Assembly: GCA_947471745.1 (NCBI GenBank)
Contig: CANJKZ010000068.1
Location: 3,081,001 to 3,145,000 of the forward strand
Direction of reading: 5' to 3'
Length of the DNA: 64,000 nt
From: Closterium sp. Naga37s-1
Lineage: Eukaryota > Streptophyta > Zygnematophyceae > Desmidiales > Closteriaceae
Numbering within the stretch: position 1 is the stretch's first letter; every line of letters begins with the position of its first letter. Positions 34,001 through 43,937 of the stretch are shown one piece after another. Under the pieces are notes generated by a model, which was not told the DNA's origin, searched no databases, and was given only the letters and a program-made list of their open reading frames with translations. A program made the translations under genes and the position numbers.

Positions 34001-34495
34001 TTGCAAGCCTTGCTGCTCCTCCTCGGTGACACTCTCCTCCATAGATGCCGCCGCTACCGCCTTGCCCGATTTCCGCCAAGGGAGGACCGGGATCTGCCAC
34101 ATGCTCTTGTGAACGTCGCCCTTCCGCTGCAGGTCCCAAATGAGGCGCTCGTCGTTGTAGGCACGATAACGCTCCGAGCCAATCGTCTCGATGTTCACAC
34201 CCGCATCTCCCAATCGACCGGTAGAAATCAGGTTCGCGCACAAGTCCGGCACCCACAGCACGTTCTTCAGCCCCACGAGCTCTCCATCCGCTCCCATGAA
34301 CTTGGCGCATCTCATGCCCATGACCTTGGCCTTGGCGCCCGTCGCAGGTGTGACTGTAGAGATGGGTGCGGGCTGAATCTCATCGAGTAAGTCCGCACGA
34401 GGAGTCATATGCCAGGAGCTTCCAGAGTCAATCACCCAATGGGTGAGGGGGTTTAGGAGAACCTTGGTGTTGGTGTCAGGGCCTAATAAACTCAA
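31095..34495 (-). pseudogene. Copia-4-type protease-integrase-RT-RNase H, frameshifted
   Basis: Protease: HWVIDSGSSWHMTPRADLLD (DSGSS active site) at about 34460. Next come GAG-pre-integrase (WHRRLAHV..C..C) and the integrase DDE core (VHKDLVDPM, where the first catalytic Asp is followed by LVDP instead of LxGP; SDRGGEF; NGIAE). After an A/E-rich linker comes RT (MDITTAFLNGVLLEDIYMAQ, YVDDIMLFS, YYLGLQIERD) and RNase H (MCMVGGGPVSWRSKK, HKKIMWHWVRQMVKEG). Frame changes occur near 33128, 32523, 31800, 31450, 31320 and 31170, so no continuous product is possible. The final residues before the TAG near 31095 match the usual copia end (FLIKRL…HWKCAKMCGMA). Confidence 0.88.
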
Positions 34496-35560
34496 GCTAT
34501 TAAGACTTAATCAAACTTAAAACCTCTCCTCGGGGTCACCTCCAAGGGTCCTTGGGTGCCTGGTACAAGACCAGCCCCTATCCTCGGGTCCGAGTTTGTA
34601 GAGAGAGGGATCAAGAGGGACTTAGTCAAAACAGCAAGAGTACCTTGAACGTCGCGCAGCGTATCGTGCAGACCGTCCATCGGATTAAGCTGAGAATTTC
34701 CTATATCGAAGCTCGCTCCAAGAGCTTTAAAATGAACCAAGTTGCCTCGCGAAAAGTTCTGCCATTACGAAGTTATGGCTCGGACAGCGTTTGCCTAGCA
34801 TTGGAGTGCTAGCGTACTAGCGTTGACTCGGGTAGCATTCCGCCGTCGCACCGCGTAGAAACGAAATTCCAGCAAGGAAGGAATTCGCTTGAATCAATTT
34901 CACTATATTCAGGTACAAACAGAGAAGGAATAAATAGCTCTAGCTAGCAAGGACCTTGGGAATCAACCTGGGAACAACCAGGGATGATCCCAAATAATTC
35001 CAAGCAGCAGAACCAACCTGGCTGGACAAAACAGCAGGTGGTAGGTTGGTAAACAACCTCTGGTTCTGTTTTTCCAACCTGGGAAAACAACAACCAGGTT
35101 CAGGTCCTAAAAACAGAACCTGTTTTGTCTTTGCCCAACCAGCCAAATGCTGGTTCCGCTGGTTTCCCCTGGCCTTGTAGCATGCAGATACAGACAAACA
35201 ACATCCAACCTTCACCTAAATTGTACCCCTATAGTGCCTGCCCTGCTACACTATAGTCAACCAAACAAAACAGTACAATTTCGAGTTGGATAGAACTGAA
35301 TCTGCACAATCAATTCAACCGAACCGCAAAGCTTCCATCTTGGGTTCCTTTGCGAGCTCGTCCTTTCTGCTTGTACTGTTCATAGCGCGTACAATGTTGT
35401 GCCGAAGTGCACATTGCGCGAGTACCTGCAAATGCATCAAGCGAAAATTGCAAAAGCAAACAAACACACGAACATTCCATTCACACCCAAATGCATTCGC
35501 ACACGCATACTCGTACAAACAGACGGCAGGATGTCGTGCAATGTGAATTTGCACCCAACA
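34468..35560 (-). mobile_element. LTR-B solo LTR inside the Copia-4-type gag/protease
   Basis: Plus-strand ends are TGTTGGTGTCAGGGCC and TGCACCCAACA; TSD CTTGG is exact at 34463-34467 and 35561-35565. Length 1,093 bp. Host codons on each side (…DLAMAA | KVLLNPLTHWV…) join in frame across the insertion, which confirms the boundaries. The short frames inside it belong to the LTR and are not genes. Confidence 0.92.
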
Positions 35561-36183
35561 CTTGGCAGCCATAGCGAGGTCGGTTGCGCCTTCGTTCACG
35601 AAGAAGAACCCGGCCTTCCGCTCCTCAGATTTTCCGCCTTTCTCCTCATCCTTCTCCTCTTCACTAGCTCCCATGTCTCCCCCACTCCTCTTGCCACCAT
35701 GCTGGCTGCTTGATGAAGGTGGGGTCCAATTCTTGGGTCGTTGGTACCACTTCCGCCAAAGATGTCCGCGCTTCTTGCAGTAGAAGCACACCTCCCCTTC
35801 ACCCCGTCGCCATCCTCCTTAGGGTTGTCATTGTTCTTGCCCTTCCACTTCTTGAAGCCACTCTTTCCACCTTTAACTCCATAGCCAGTCCCCTCCTCCA
35901 AACGTTCCACACTCCGCCGCCGCAAGTCCTCAAGGATACGCGCACGAATGTAATCCACGCACCACTGAGGCTGCTGAGAGTTGAGGTTGATCGCTAGGGC
36001 AGACCACGACTCCGGCAGCCGTATCACGATCTCCACGCATTGCACGAGCTCCGGGTATACCACACCGCCACCTTGGAGCTTTGTGAAAATGTCTCGCATC
36101 TCATCCAACACCGGTTGCATCGGCTGTGCATCACGCAGCCGCCGCGCGAGTAGCACGATGCCGGTAGCATATGTCGGTGAGTG
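35561..36183 (-). pseudogene. Copia-4-type gag, C-terminal part
   Basis: The minus-strand frame (from about 36156) reads a copia gag core (ARRLRDAQPMQPVLDEMRDI, then VYPELVQCVEIVIRLPESW), closely matching the intact gag at 63155. It shifts frame near 35800 and ends in a zinc knuckle CFYCKKRGHLWRKW read in another frame, followed by an acidic tail. The knuckle has Trp-Arg where the last Cys would normally fall, so it may not bind zinc. Confidence 0.82.
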
Positions 36184-36837
36184 TGTTTGTGTAAGGGCCT
36201 AATAAACTCAAGCTATTAAGACTTAATCAAACTTTAAACCTCTCCTCGCGGTTACCTCCAAGGGTCCTTGGGTGCCTGGTACAAGACCAGCCCCTATCCT
36301 CGGGTCCGAGTTTGTAGAGAGAGGAGTCAAGAATGACTTAGCCAAAATAACAAGAGTACCTTGAACGTCGCGCAGCGTATCGTGCAGACCATCAATCGGA
36401 TTAAGCTGAGAATTTTCTATATCGAAGCTCGCTCCAAGAACTTTAAAATGAATCAAGTTGCCTCGCAAAAAGTTCTGCCATTACGAAGTTATGGCTCGGA
36501 TAGTGTTTGCCTAGCGTTGGAGTGCTAGCGTACTCGCGTTGACTCGGGTAGCATTCCGCCGTCGCACCGCGTAGAAACGAAATCCCAGGAAGGGAGGAAT
36601 TCGCTTGAATCAAATTGACTATATCCAGGTACAAATAGAGAAGGAGTAAATAGTTCTAGCTAGCAAGGACCTTGGGAATAAACCTGGGAACAACCAGGGA
36701 TGATCCCAAATAATTCCAAGCAACAGAACCAACCTGGCTGGACAAAACAGCAGGTGGTAGGTTGGTAAACAACCTCTAGTTCTATTTTTCCAGCCTGGAA
36801 AAACAACAACCAGGTTCAGGTCCTAAAAAACAGAACC
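36184..36837 (-). repeat. LTR-B, truncated copy
   Basis: Starts TGTTTGTGTAAGGGCC (one base from the family start) and follows the other LTR-B copies until about 36837, where it switches to an antisense RNase H. The 5' part of the LTR is missing. On the minus strand the RNase H frame runs into the LTR and ends there, giving an artificial C-terminus. Confidence 0.85.
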
Positions 36838-37928
36838 TGGTGAGGAAGTCTGCTGGCTGCTGGTGAGTCTTGATGTAGATCGGATTCACCGTCCCCCTCT
36901 TCACCTCCTTACGCAGCCAGTGCCACTTGATACGCATGTGCTTATTGAGCCCATGAAGCACAGCGTTCCTGGCCATCCCAAGAGCCCCCTTGCTATCACA
37001 GAACAGCGGCGTAGCAACCTTCTGCTCCAAGCCAATCTCCTCTAACAGCCTCCTTAGCTAAATCACCTCCTTCACCCCATGGAACATCGCCATGTACTCT
37101 GATTCCACGGAAGAGAGTGCCGTCTCCGTCTGCTTCTTTGACCTCCAACTAACAGGTCCTCCCCCAACTATACAGATGTATCCTCCCACAGATGAGGAGT
37201 CCTCCTTCTCAGAAGCCCACGTAGCATCAGTAAAGCAAGTGAGAAACAGCTTGCCTTCTCCAAGCCGCTCCCCCTTCTCTTGCAGAACCTCAACCCCTTT
37301 CTGCTTCACCTGTGCAGATGCGGAGTATTGAACTCCAATGCTTAGGTGAGAGTTCAGGTACTTCACTATACGCTCAACTGCATCCACCTGCTCCTCTGAT
37401 GGATTCTGCACCACCCTAGCCAGCTGCCCAACCGAGAAAGAGATGTCAGGCCTTGTGTGAACTGCTGCATACAAGAGGCTGCCCACCAAGGACTGAAATT
37501 GCTGCTGCTCCTCGGCTTCAACCCCTTCATCCTCTGCAGCCTTCACAAGCTTGAATTCTGCTGGCAGGGGAGTTGCAACTTTGCGCTCATTCTCAATCCC
37601 GTACTTCTCCCCCAGCTCCTTGATGAACTTCTCCTGGTGCAGCTTCAACCACCTGTGATCCAGATCCCTCTCCACATGCATCCCGAGATAGTATTTTACC
37701 TCCCCAAGGTTCTTGCACTTGAAGTTCTCCATCAGCTGCTGCTGCACCTTCTGGATCTCCTTCATGCTGCTGCTAAAGAGAAGAATGTCGTCCACATAGA
37801 CCAGAAACAGCACCAGCTTCTCCCCCTCCCCCTTGAGAAAAAGGCTCTCATCACAGCTGCTGGTCCTGAATCCCATCTCCTCTAAAACAGCTGCCAACTT
37901 CAAGTACCAGCAGCGTGGCGCCTGCTTC
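36838..37928 (-). pseudogene. Copia-5-type RT/RNase H fragment
   Basis: It starts mid-RT at KQAPRCWYLKL next to an LTR-B border, contains YVDDILLFS, YYLGMHVERD, TRPDISFSVGQLARVV and the RNase H residues CFTDATWAS and VESEYMAMF. One stop follows near 37058, and the end at QQPADFLT is cut by the LTR-B fragment. It is very similar to the sense copy at 41600-42720. Both ends are recombination or insertion joints, so only about 360 codons remain. Confidence 0.87.
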
Positions 37929-39021
37929 TGTTGGGTGCAAATTCACATTGCACGACATCCTGCCGTCTGTTTGTACGAGTATGCGTGTGCGAATGCATTT
38001 GGGTGTGAATGGAATGTTCGTGTGTTTGTTTGCTTTCGCAATTTTCGCTTGAAGCATTTGCAGGTACTCGCGCATTGTGCGCTTCGGCACAACATTGTAC
38101 GCGCTATGAACAGTACAAGCAGAAAGGACGAGCTCGCAAAGGAACCCAAGATGGAAGCTTTGCGGTTCAGTTGAGTTGATTGTGCAGATTCAGTTCTATC
38201 CAACTCAAAATTGTACTGTTTTGTTTGGTTGACTATAGTGTAGCAGGGCAGGCACTATAGGGGTACAATTTAGGTGAAGGTTGGATGTTGTTTGTCTGTA
38301 TCTGCATGCTACAGGGCCAGGGGAAACCAGCGGAACCAGCATTTGGCTGGTTGGGCAAAGACAAAACAGGTTCTGTTTTTAGGACCTGAACCTGGTTGTT
38401 GTTTTCCCAGGTTGGAAAAACAGAACCAGAGGTTGTTTAACAACCTACCACCTGCTGTTTTGTCCAGCCAGGTCGGTTCTGCTGCTTGGAATTATTTGGG
38501 ATCATCCCTGGTTGTTCCCAGGTTGATTCCCAAGGTCCTTGCTAGCTAGAGCTATTTATTCCTTCTCTGTTTGTACCTGAATATAGTGAAATTGATTCAA
38601 GCGAATTCCTTCCTTGCTGGAATTTCGTTTCTACGCGGTGCGACGGCGGAATGCTACCCGAGTCAACGCTAGTACGCTAGCACTCCAAATGCTAGGCAAA
38701 CGCTTCCGAGCCATAACTTCGTAATGGCAGAACTTTTCGCAAGGCAACTTGGTTCATTTTAAAGCTCTTGGAGCGAGCTTTGATATAGGAAATTCTCAGC
38801 TTAATCCGATCGACGGTCTGCACGATACGCTGCGCGACGTTCAAGGTACTCTTGCTGTTTTGACTAAGTCCCTCTTGATCCCTCTCTCTACAAATTCGGA
38901 CCCGAGGATAGGGGCTGGTCTTGTACCAGGCACCCAAGGACCCTTGGAGGTGACCCCGAGGAGAGGTTTTAAGTTTGATAAAGTCTTAATAGCTTGAGTT
39001 TATTAGGCCCTTACACCAACA
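37929..39021 (+). repeat. LTR-B, full length, sense orientation, without matching TSD
   Basis: TGTTGGGTGCAAATTC…TTACACCAACA, 1,093 bp, a near mirror of 34468-35560. The flanks are GCTTC on the left and GGGTA on the right, so there is no TSD. The left flank is an antisense Copia-5 pol and the right flank is the C-terminal part of a sense Copia-5 gag. Confidence 0.88.
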
Positions 39022-42000
39022 GGGTAGAGGCAAGAAATGGCAAGGGACTGGGAGAGGAGCTTCAAAGGATGAGGAGACTTCTAACCAGCAAGGCGGTAGA
39101 GGAGCAGGACATGGTAGAGGCCGAGGTGGCAGAGGTGGTGGAAGGGGACCTGGGAGAATGGAAGGCAAGTGTTGGTACAGTGAGAAAGTGGGTCACCCGT
39201 GGTTTAAATGCAGGACCAAACCCGCCTGGTGGACCCCCTCTAACAGGACTCAAGATGGGAGAGGCGCCGGAGCGGTTGCCGATGATGAACCGGCTGAACA
39301 AGAGGAGAGGGAAGCCGGTCAGTTCTTCCACGTTGGTGAGCCGGATGAGGTCGCAGTAATCGCCCATGCTGGAGCCGAGCTGCACCCGCTCAACGCGTGG
39401 ATCTTGGACACAGGAGCAGCATGGACTATGACGCCAAGGGCTGACCTCCTGGACAATGTGGGGGCAGCACCGATTGCTCAAGTGAAGTCAGCTTCCGGGC
39501 ATGCGCTCAAGGTGACGGGGGCGGGGCGCGCTGCATTCAAGGGAGCTGACGGCAAACCGGTGGTGCTAAGTGATGTGCTGCTGGTACCTGATTTGAAGGC
39601 AAACCTCATCTCCCTGAGGAAGTTAGGCAAGTGCGGGGTGAGCACAAGTACCGAGGGCGCCAAAACGTTCAAGGGGCAGCTGGGAAAGCGGATGCTTTGG
39701 GACTTGCATGAGGATAAGGACATATACAAGTCCATGTGGCAGCTGCCGGTGGTGCCCTGGGACAAGGGGAATGGCTTCCAGGGGGAGTGCAACGCTGTAG
39801 CTGCAGAGGAGATGAAGGTTTGAGCAAAGGGAGGTGAAACGGACTGGATGACAGCCCACCGTCGCCTCAGGCACATTGCTATGCCCGCACTGCAGCGACT
39901 GGACAACGATGAAGGGGTTAAGAGGCTGAAGCTGACAGGTGCAGCAGCAACCCACAAGTGTGAAACTTGCCTGTTGAGCAAGTTCACTCGGTTCCCATTC
40001 CATGCAACCGAGGGTGGCGGCAAGAAACTGCTTGAGTTAGTGCACATGGACGTGGTGGGGCCGCTGCCAGTGGTAGGGGAGCGTGGTGAGAAGTTCTTCC
40101 TCACCATAGTGGACGACTGGAGCCGAGTAACATGGGCATACCCCATCAAGAAGAAGGACCATGTGCCAGTGATAATCCGTGATGAATGGCTGCCGTTAGT
40201 GGAGAAGCAGTCCCAGCACAAGGTGATGCGTATTAGGACGGATAGGGGTGGAGAGTTCCTTGGGGAGGAGCTGACTACATGGTTGAAGAAGCAGGGCATC
40301 ATTCGGGAACTTACCACCTCCTACACACCACAATCCAACGGCGTAGCAGAACGGGCACACCGCACGGTCTTGGAGACAGCACGGGCTCTTCTCATTGAAT
40401 CGGGTTTGGGGAACTCAAAGTGGCCACATGCTGTGCGCCACGCCACGGTGGTTAAGAACAGGGTGTTCACCAACGTCGGTGGTGAGTCATGGGTTCCCAT
40501 GGAGAGGTGGCTTGGGAGGAAGCCGCCCATTGACATGTTGCATGTGTTTGGCTGCATGGCTGTGGCTCACATCCCCAAAGCACATCGCAACAAGTTGGGT
40601 GCAACGGCTGTGTGGTGTGTGCATTTGGGTTTGGCAGCAGAAAGCAAGGGGTGGCTGCTATGGGAGCCGAGCAAAGGGGTCATATTCGACAGTAGGGATG
40701 TCAAGTTCATGGAAGACATCACCTATGGAAGCTGGTCTAAGCAACCAAAGGAGCAGATTGTGCAGCAACTGCAGCAGGCAACTATGGGTTTCGAGATGGA
40801 CGAACAGTGGGTTAGGGAGGAGATTGCAACGGCACAGGAGGAGGAGGGTGCAGCAGAGCTTCCGGTAGTCAAGGGTGTGGAGCCAACAGGTGCACCGGAA
40901 GAACCTCACCCCATAACATGTGTGATTCCACCCACTCTTCCCCCAAGGAGAACCCAAACCAAACCCCAACCCACAGGACGGACCTTCTCACCCATGATGA
41001 CACGGCAGATGCGAGCCACTGCATTGAAGGCAAAGGCAAGGGGTGAAGGAGGAACAAGGGGAGAGCAACAGCAACTTGATGCACTGCTGGTGCTGGAAAG
41101 CAGCAGTGATTCTGATGAGGAAGCAGAGGAGGAGGTGTACTGCTTCATGGCACCTGCACCAACACAGCCACTGACCATGGAGGAGGCTCTTAACGGACCG
41201 GACAGGGACAATTGGTAAGTGTCAATGGACGCTGAATACAACAGTCAAATGGAGAATGGGACATGGGAGCTGGTGCCACTGCCAATGGGGAAGAAAGCAA
41301 TAAACGGTGGCTGGATTCCCAGGATCAAAACTGACAACAAGGGAGCTGTGTCAGTTTACAAGAGTAGGCTAGTTGCAAGGGGTTATTAACAAAAAAAAAG
41401 GGAGGACTACAAGGAAACTTTTGCTGCAACTGCGAAGTCGCCAATACTGTGTGTTCTACTTGCCGGTGCAGCTGTGAATGGGTGGGTGATAGTTCAGATG
41501 GATATCACCACAGCTTTTTTCTGTGGGCTGATAGATGTGGAGGTGTTCATGTCGCAGCCGCCAAGTTATGAGGATGGTACCGGGCGTGTGTGCAAGCTGA
41601 AGAAGGCCATTTATGGCCTCAAACAAGCACCACGCTGCTGGTACAAGAAACTGTCTTCGGTGTTAGAAGAGATGGGCTTCAGGGCGAGTGCGTGTGACGA
41701 AAGTCTTTTCCTCATTGGGGAGAAGGAGGCCCTTGTCATGTTCCTGGTCTATGTCGATGACATCCTGCTGTTTGGAAGCAGCAAGCACGAGGTGATGAAG
41801 TTGCAGCAGAAGCTGATGCAAAACTTCAAGTGTAAGACCCTGGGGGAGGCGAATTACTACTTGGGCATGCACATCGAGAGGGACATCAGCAATGGGTGGG
41901 TGAAGCTGCACCAGGAGAAATACACCAAGAACATGGGGCAGAAGTATGAGATTGAAGTCGAGAGGAAAGTTGCCACACCACTTCCATCCGAGTTCAAGCT

Positions 42001-42772
42001 CGTAAAGGCAGGAGAGAATGAGGGGGTGGATCAGCGAGAGCAAGCACGATTTCAATCCGTTGTGGGGAGCTTGCTTTACGCAGCAGTGCACACCAGGCCA
42101 GACATATCATTTACAGTGGGGCAGCTGGCTAGGGTGGTGCAGAATCCAACCAAAGAGCAGGTGGATGCAGCTGATCGAATCATCCAGTACTTGAACTCCT
42201 ACCCCACCGTTTGAGTTCAGTACTTTGTTGTGGCACAAAAGAAGCAGAAAGGAGTAGAAGTTCTCAAGGAAAAGGGGGAGCATTTGGGAGAAAAGGAGCT
42301 GTTTCTTACAGGTTTTGCAGATTCTTCATGGGCTTCAGAGAAAGAGGATATGTCATCAGTAGGTGGATACCTGTGTATGATTGGGGGAGGACCCGTGAGC
42401 TGGAGGTCAAGGAAGCAGGTGGAAACTGCGGGTTCATCTGCTGAAGCTGAGTACATGTCGATGTACCACGCGGCCAAGGAGCTGGTTTGGCTGCGGAAGC
42501 TGCTGGAGGAGATTGGGCATGAGCAGAAAGTACCAACCCCACTCTTCTGTGACAATTCAAGTGCCATCTCCATGGCCAAGAGCGCGGTGCTGCATGGGCT
42601 TACCAAGCACATGCGCATCAAGTGGCATTGGCTGCGCAAGGAAGTGCAGAGGGGAACCCTTGAGCCTCTCTACGTGAAAACGCAGCAGCAGCCGGCTGAT
42701 TTCCTCACAAAGCGGCTGGCTGAGGAACCTCATTGGCGTTGTGCCAAGCTGAGTGGCATGAGCCTCAACTAG
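39022..42772 (+). pseudogene. Copia-5 gag (C-terminal)-pol, single frame with four stops
   Basis: The frame starts within gag: an RGRGG-rich tract, then a degenerate knuckle CWYSEKVGHPWFKC (Ser in place of the second Cys). It continues with protease WILDTGAAWTMTPR, GAG-pre-integrase (HRRLRHIAMPAL..C..C), integrase (VHMDVVGPL, RTDRGGEF, NGVAE), RT (MDITTAFFCGL, YVDDILLFG, YYLGMHIERD) and RNase H through QQPADFLTKRL to the natural stop TAG at 42770-42772. Stops at 39821 (TGA), 41216 (TAA), 41387 (TAA) and 42212 (TGA) interrupt it, but there is no frameshift over 3.6 kb. The gag N-terminus is replaced by an LTR-B copy. Confidence 0.9.
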
Positions 42773-42804
42773 GCTCGTGAATGTGAGTGCAAGTAGGCGA
42801 CTGC

Positions 42805-42817
42805 TTGAGGGGGAGTT
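42805..42817 (+). promoter_or_regulatory. Copia-5 polypurine tract
   Basis: TTGAGGGGGAGTT lies directly before the LTR start TGTTGGGTGCAAAT at 42818. The same GAGGGGGAGTT precedes the Copia-4 LTR at 62321 and ends the antisense Copia-4-type element near 31005. Confidence 0.8.
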
Positions 42818-43578
42818 TGTTGGGTGCAAATATTTAATTTTGCACGTCAACCAGCCGCCTGCGTCGCATTTGCATTTTGCGTGTGTTCGCATTTTCGTTT
42901 TCATTTTGTGATGTTTTGTGCGCATTTGCTCTTGCATTTTGTGTGCTCCGTTTTCATTCGTAATTGCATTTTTGTACTTGTGAATTTTCAGTTTCGTTTT
43001 CACTGTTCTCATGAGGCTCTCATGACGCGCTCAAATGAAGCTCTCATGACGCGCTCAAATGAAGCTTTCATGACGGGCTCAAATGAAGCTCTCATGATGC
43101 GCTCAAATGAAGCTCTCATGCTGGGCTCAAATGAAGCTCTCATGAAGCGCTCAAATGAGCCTTCCATGAAGTGCTCAAATGAAGACCCCATGGAGCTCAA
43201 ACGAAGCTCGCATGAGACTTAAATGGTGTCATCCGAGGTTCATGCGAGCGACCCATGAAAGTCTCATGAAATTCGAATGTTTCATGCGAGGCTCATTGGG
43301 GTTCCATGCGAGCGAGCGGTGTACCAGGGGACTCGATAGTTTGACTATCGAGGGGGTGCCGTTTGACTCTTCTGGCGCGAGTCAAAGGGTACAAAATCAG
43401 GACCGCATATAGGGTCCTGGCACGCGCGTGAGGCCCCAGAAGGCATGCGCGTGTGCCACGCACTGTTGCGAGCGTGCTGTACAGCACGATCGCAAAACGA
43501 CAAGGCACGTTACTGCCCTGTCCCGAACTGTACACGCACATGCTCGCAATCATGCGCGCTGTACAGTACGACCGAGAA
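42818..43578 (+). repeat. Copia-5 3' LTR, 5' portion (interrupted by the LINE)
   Basis: Begins TGTTGGGTGCAAATATTT after the purine tract. It shares only its first ~14 bases with LTR-B, so it is a different LTR. The sequence continues through a 24-bp repeat array and is interrupted at 43578 by the LINE. The continuation after 49437 probably belongs to it, but no second copy in the window shows where this LTR ends. Confidence 0.65.
43010..43210 (+). repeat. 24-bp minisatellite in the Copia-5 LTR
   Basis: About eight units of GCTCTCATGACGCGCTCAAA plus TGAA, diverging toward the right. Because 24 is a multiple of three, both strands show open frames with 8-residue periodicity; there is no sign that they are translated. 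Related CATGAA/CATGTGAGG motifs occur at 49620-49690, after the LINE. Confidence 0.85.
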
Positions 43579-43937
43579 GCAGCCTATATATTTTTTATGT
43601 TCATCAGGCGAACATTATATCGACTGCTCTAGGGAGTATCTTGCTGGTGCAAGCGACAAAGTCCAACGTCCGCGCGGGCTTCTCAAGGTGCTCTGCTGGC
43701 ACTCAGGAACAACAATCAAGGACTAACGTCACTGGATGCTTGGATTACGTCCAAGGACGCGATCCTGAAGTCCTATCCTCGGTTTCTCAACACCTGAGTT
43801 ATGAGCACTGGTCAGCTGTCTACGCTAACAATGACAATGGCAGGCTATATATCAGTACTGTGCTCAGACCATCGGCATATGTTCTTCATCAGCTTGTTAA
43901 CTCAGAGCTTCTGCCGTTTTTGGTTTATCATTGCACG

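Larger units (their letters stand above)
30985..36183 (-). mobile_element. Copia-4-type element, minus strand, both ends missing
   Basis: On the minus strand the order is gag C-terminal half (36180-35561), solo LTR-B insertion (35560-34468), protease to RNase H (34467 to about 31095), then a purine tract GAGGGGGAGTT near 31012-31002. The 3' LTR does not follow; plus-strand foreign sequence starts at about 30985. At the 5' side an LTR-B fragment cuts the gag at 36183, so the gag N-terminus and 5' LTR are missing. Confidence 0.85.

Noticed and set aside
27841..38173. Recurring short frames (for example starting MDRTESAQSIQPNRK or MKVGCCLSVSAC) in several places
   Set aside because: They recur because LTR-B is present in several copies; they are LTR sequence on either strand, not a gene family.
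43010..43210. CRISPR-like array (regular short direct repeats)
   Set aside because: Units are contiguous 24-bp tandem repeats without unique spacers, lie in an LTR, and the genome is eukaryotic.
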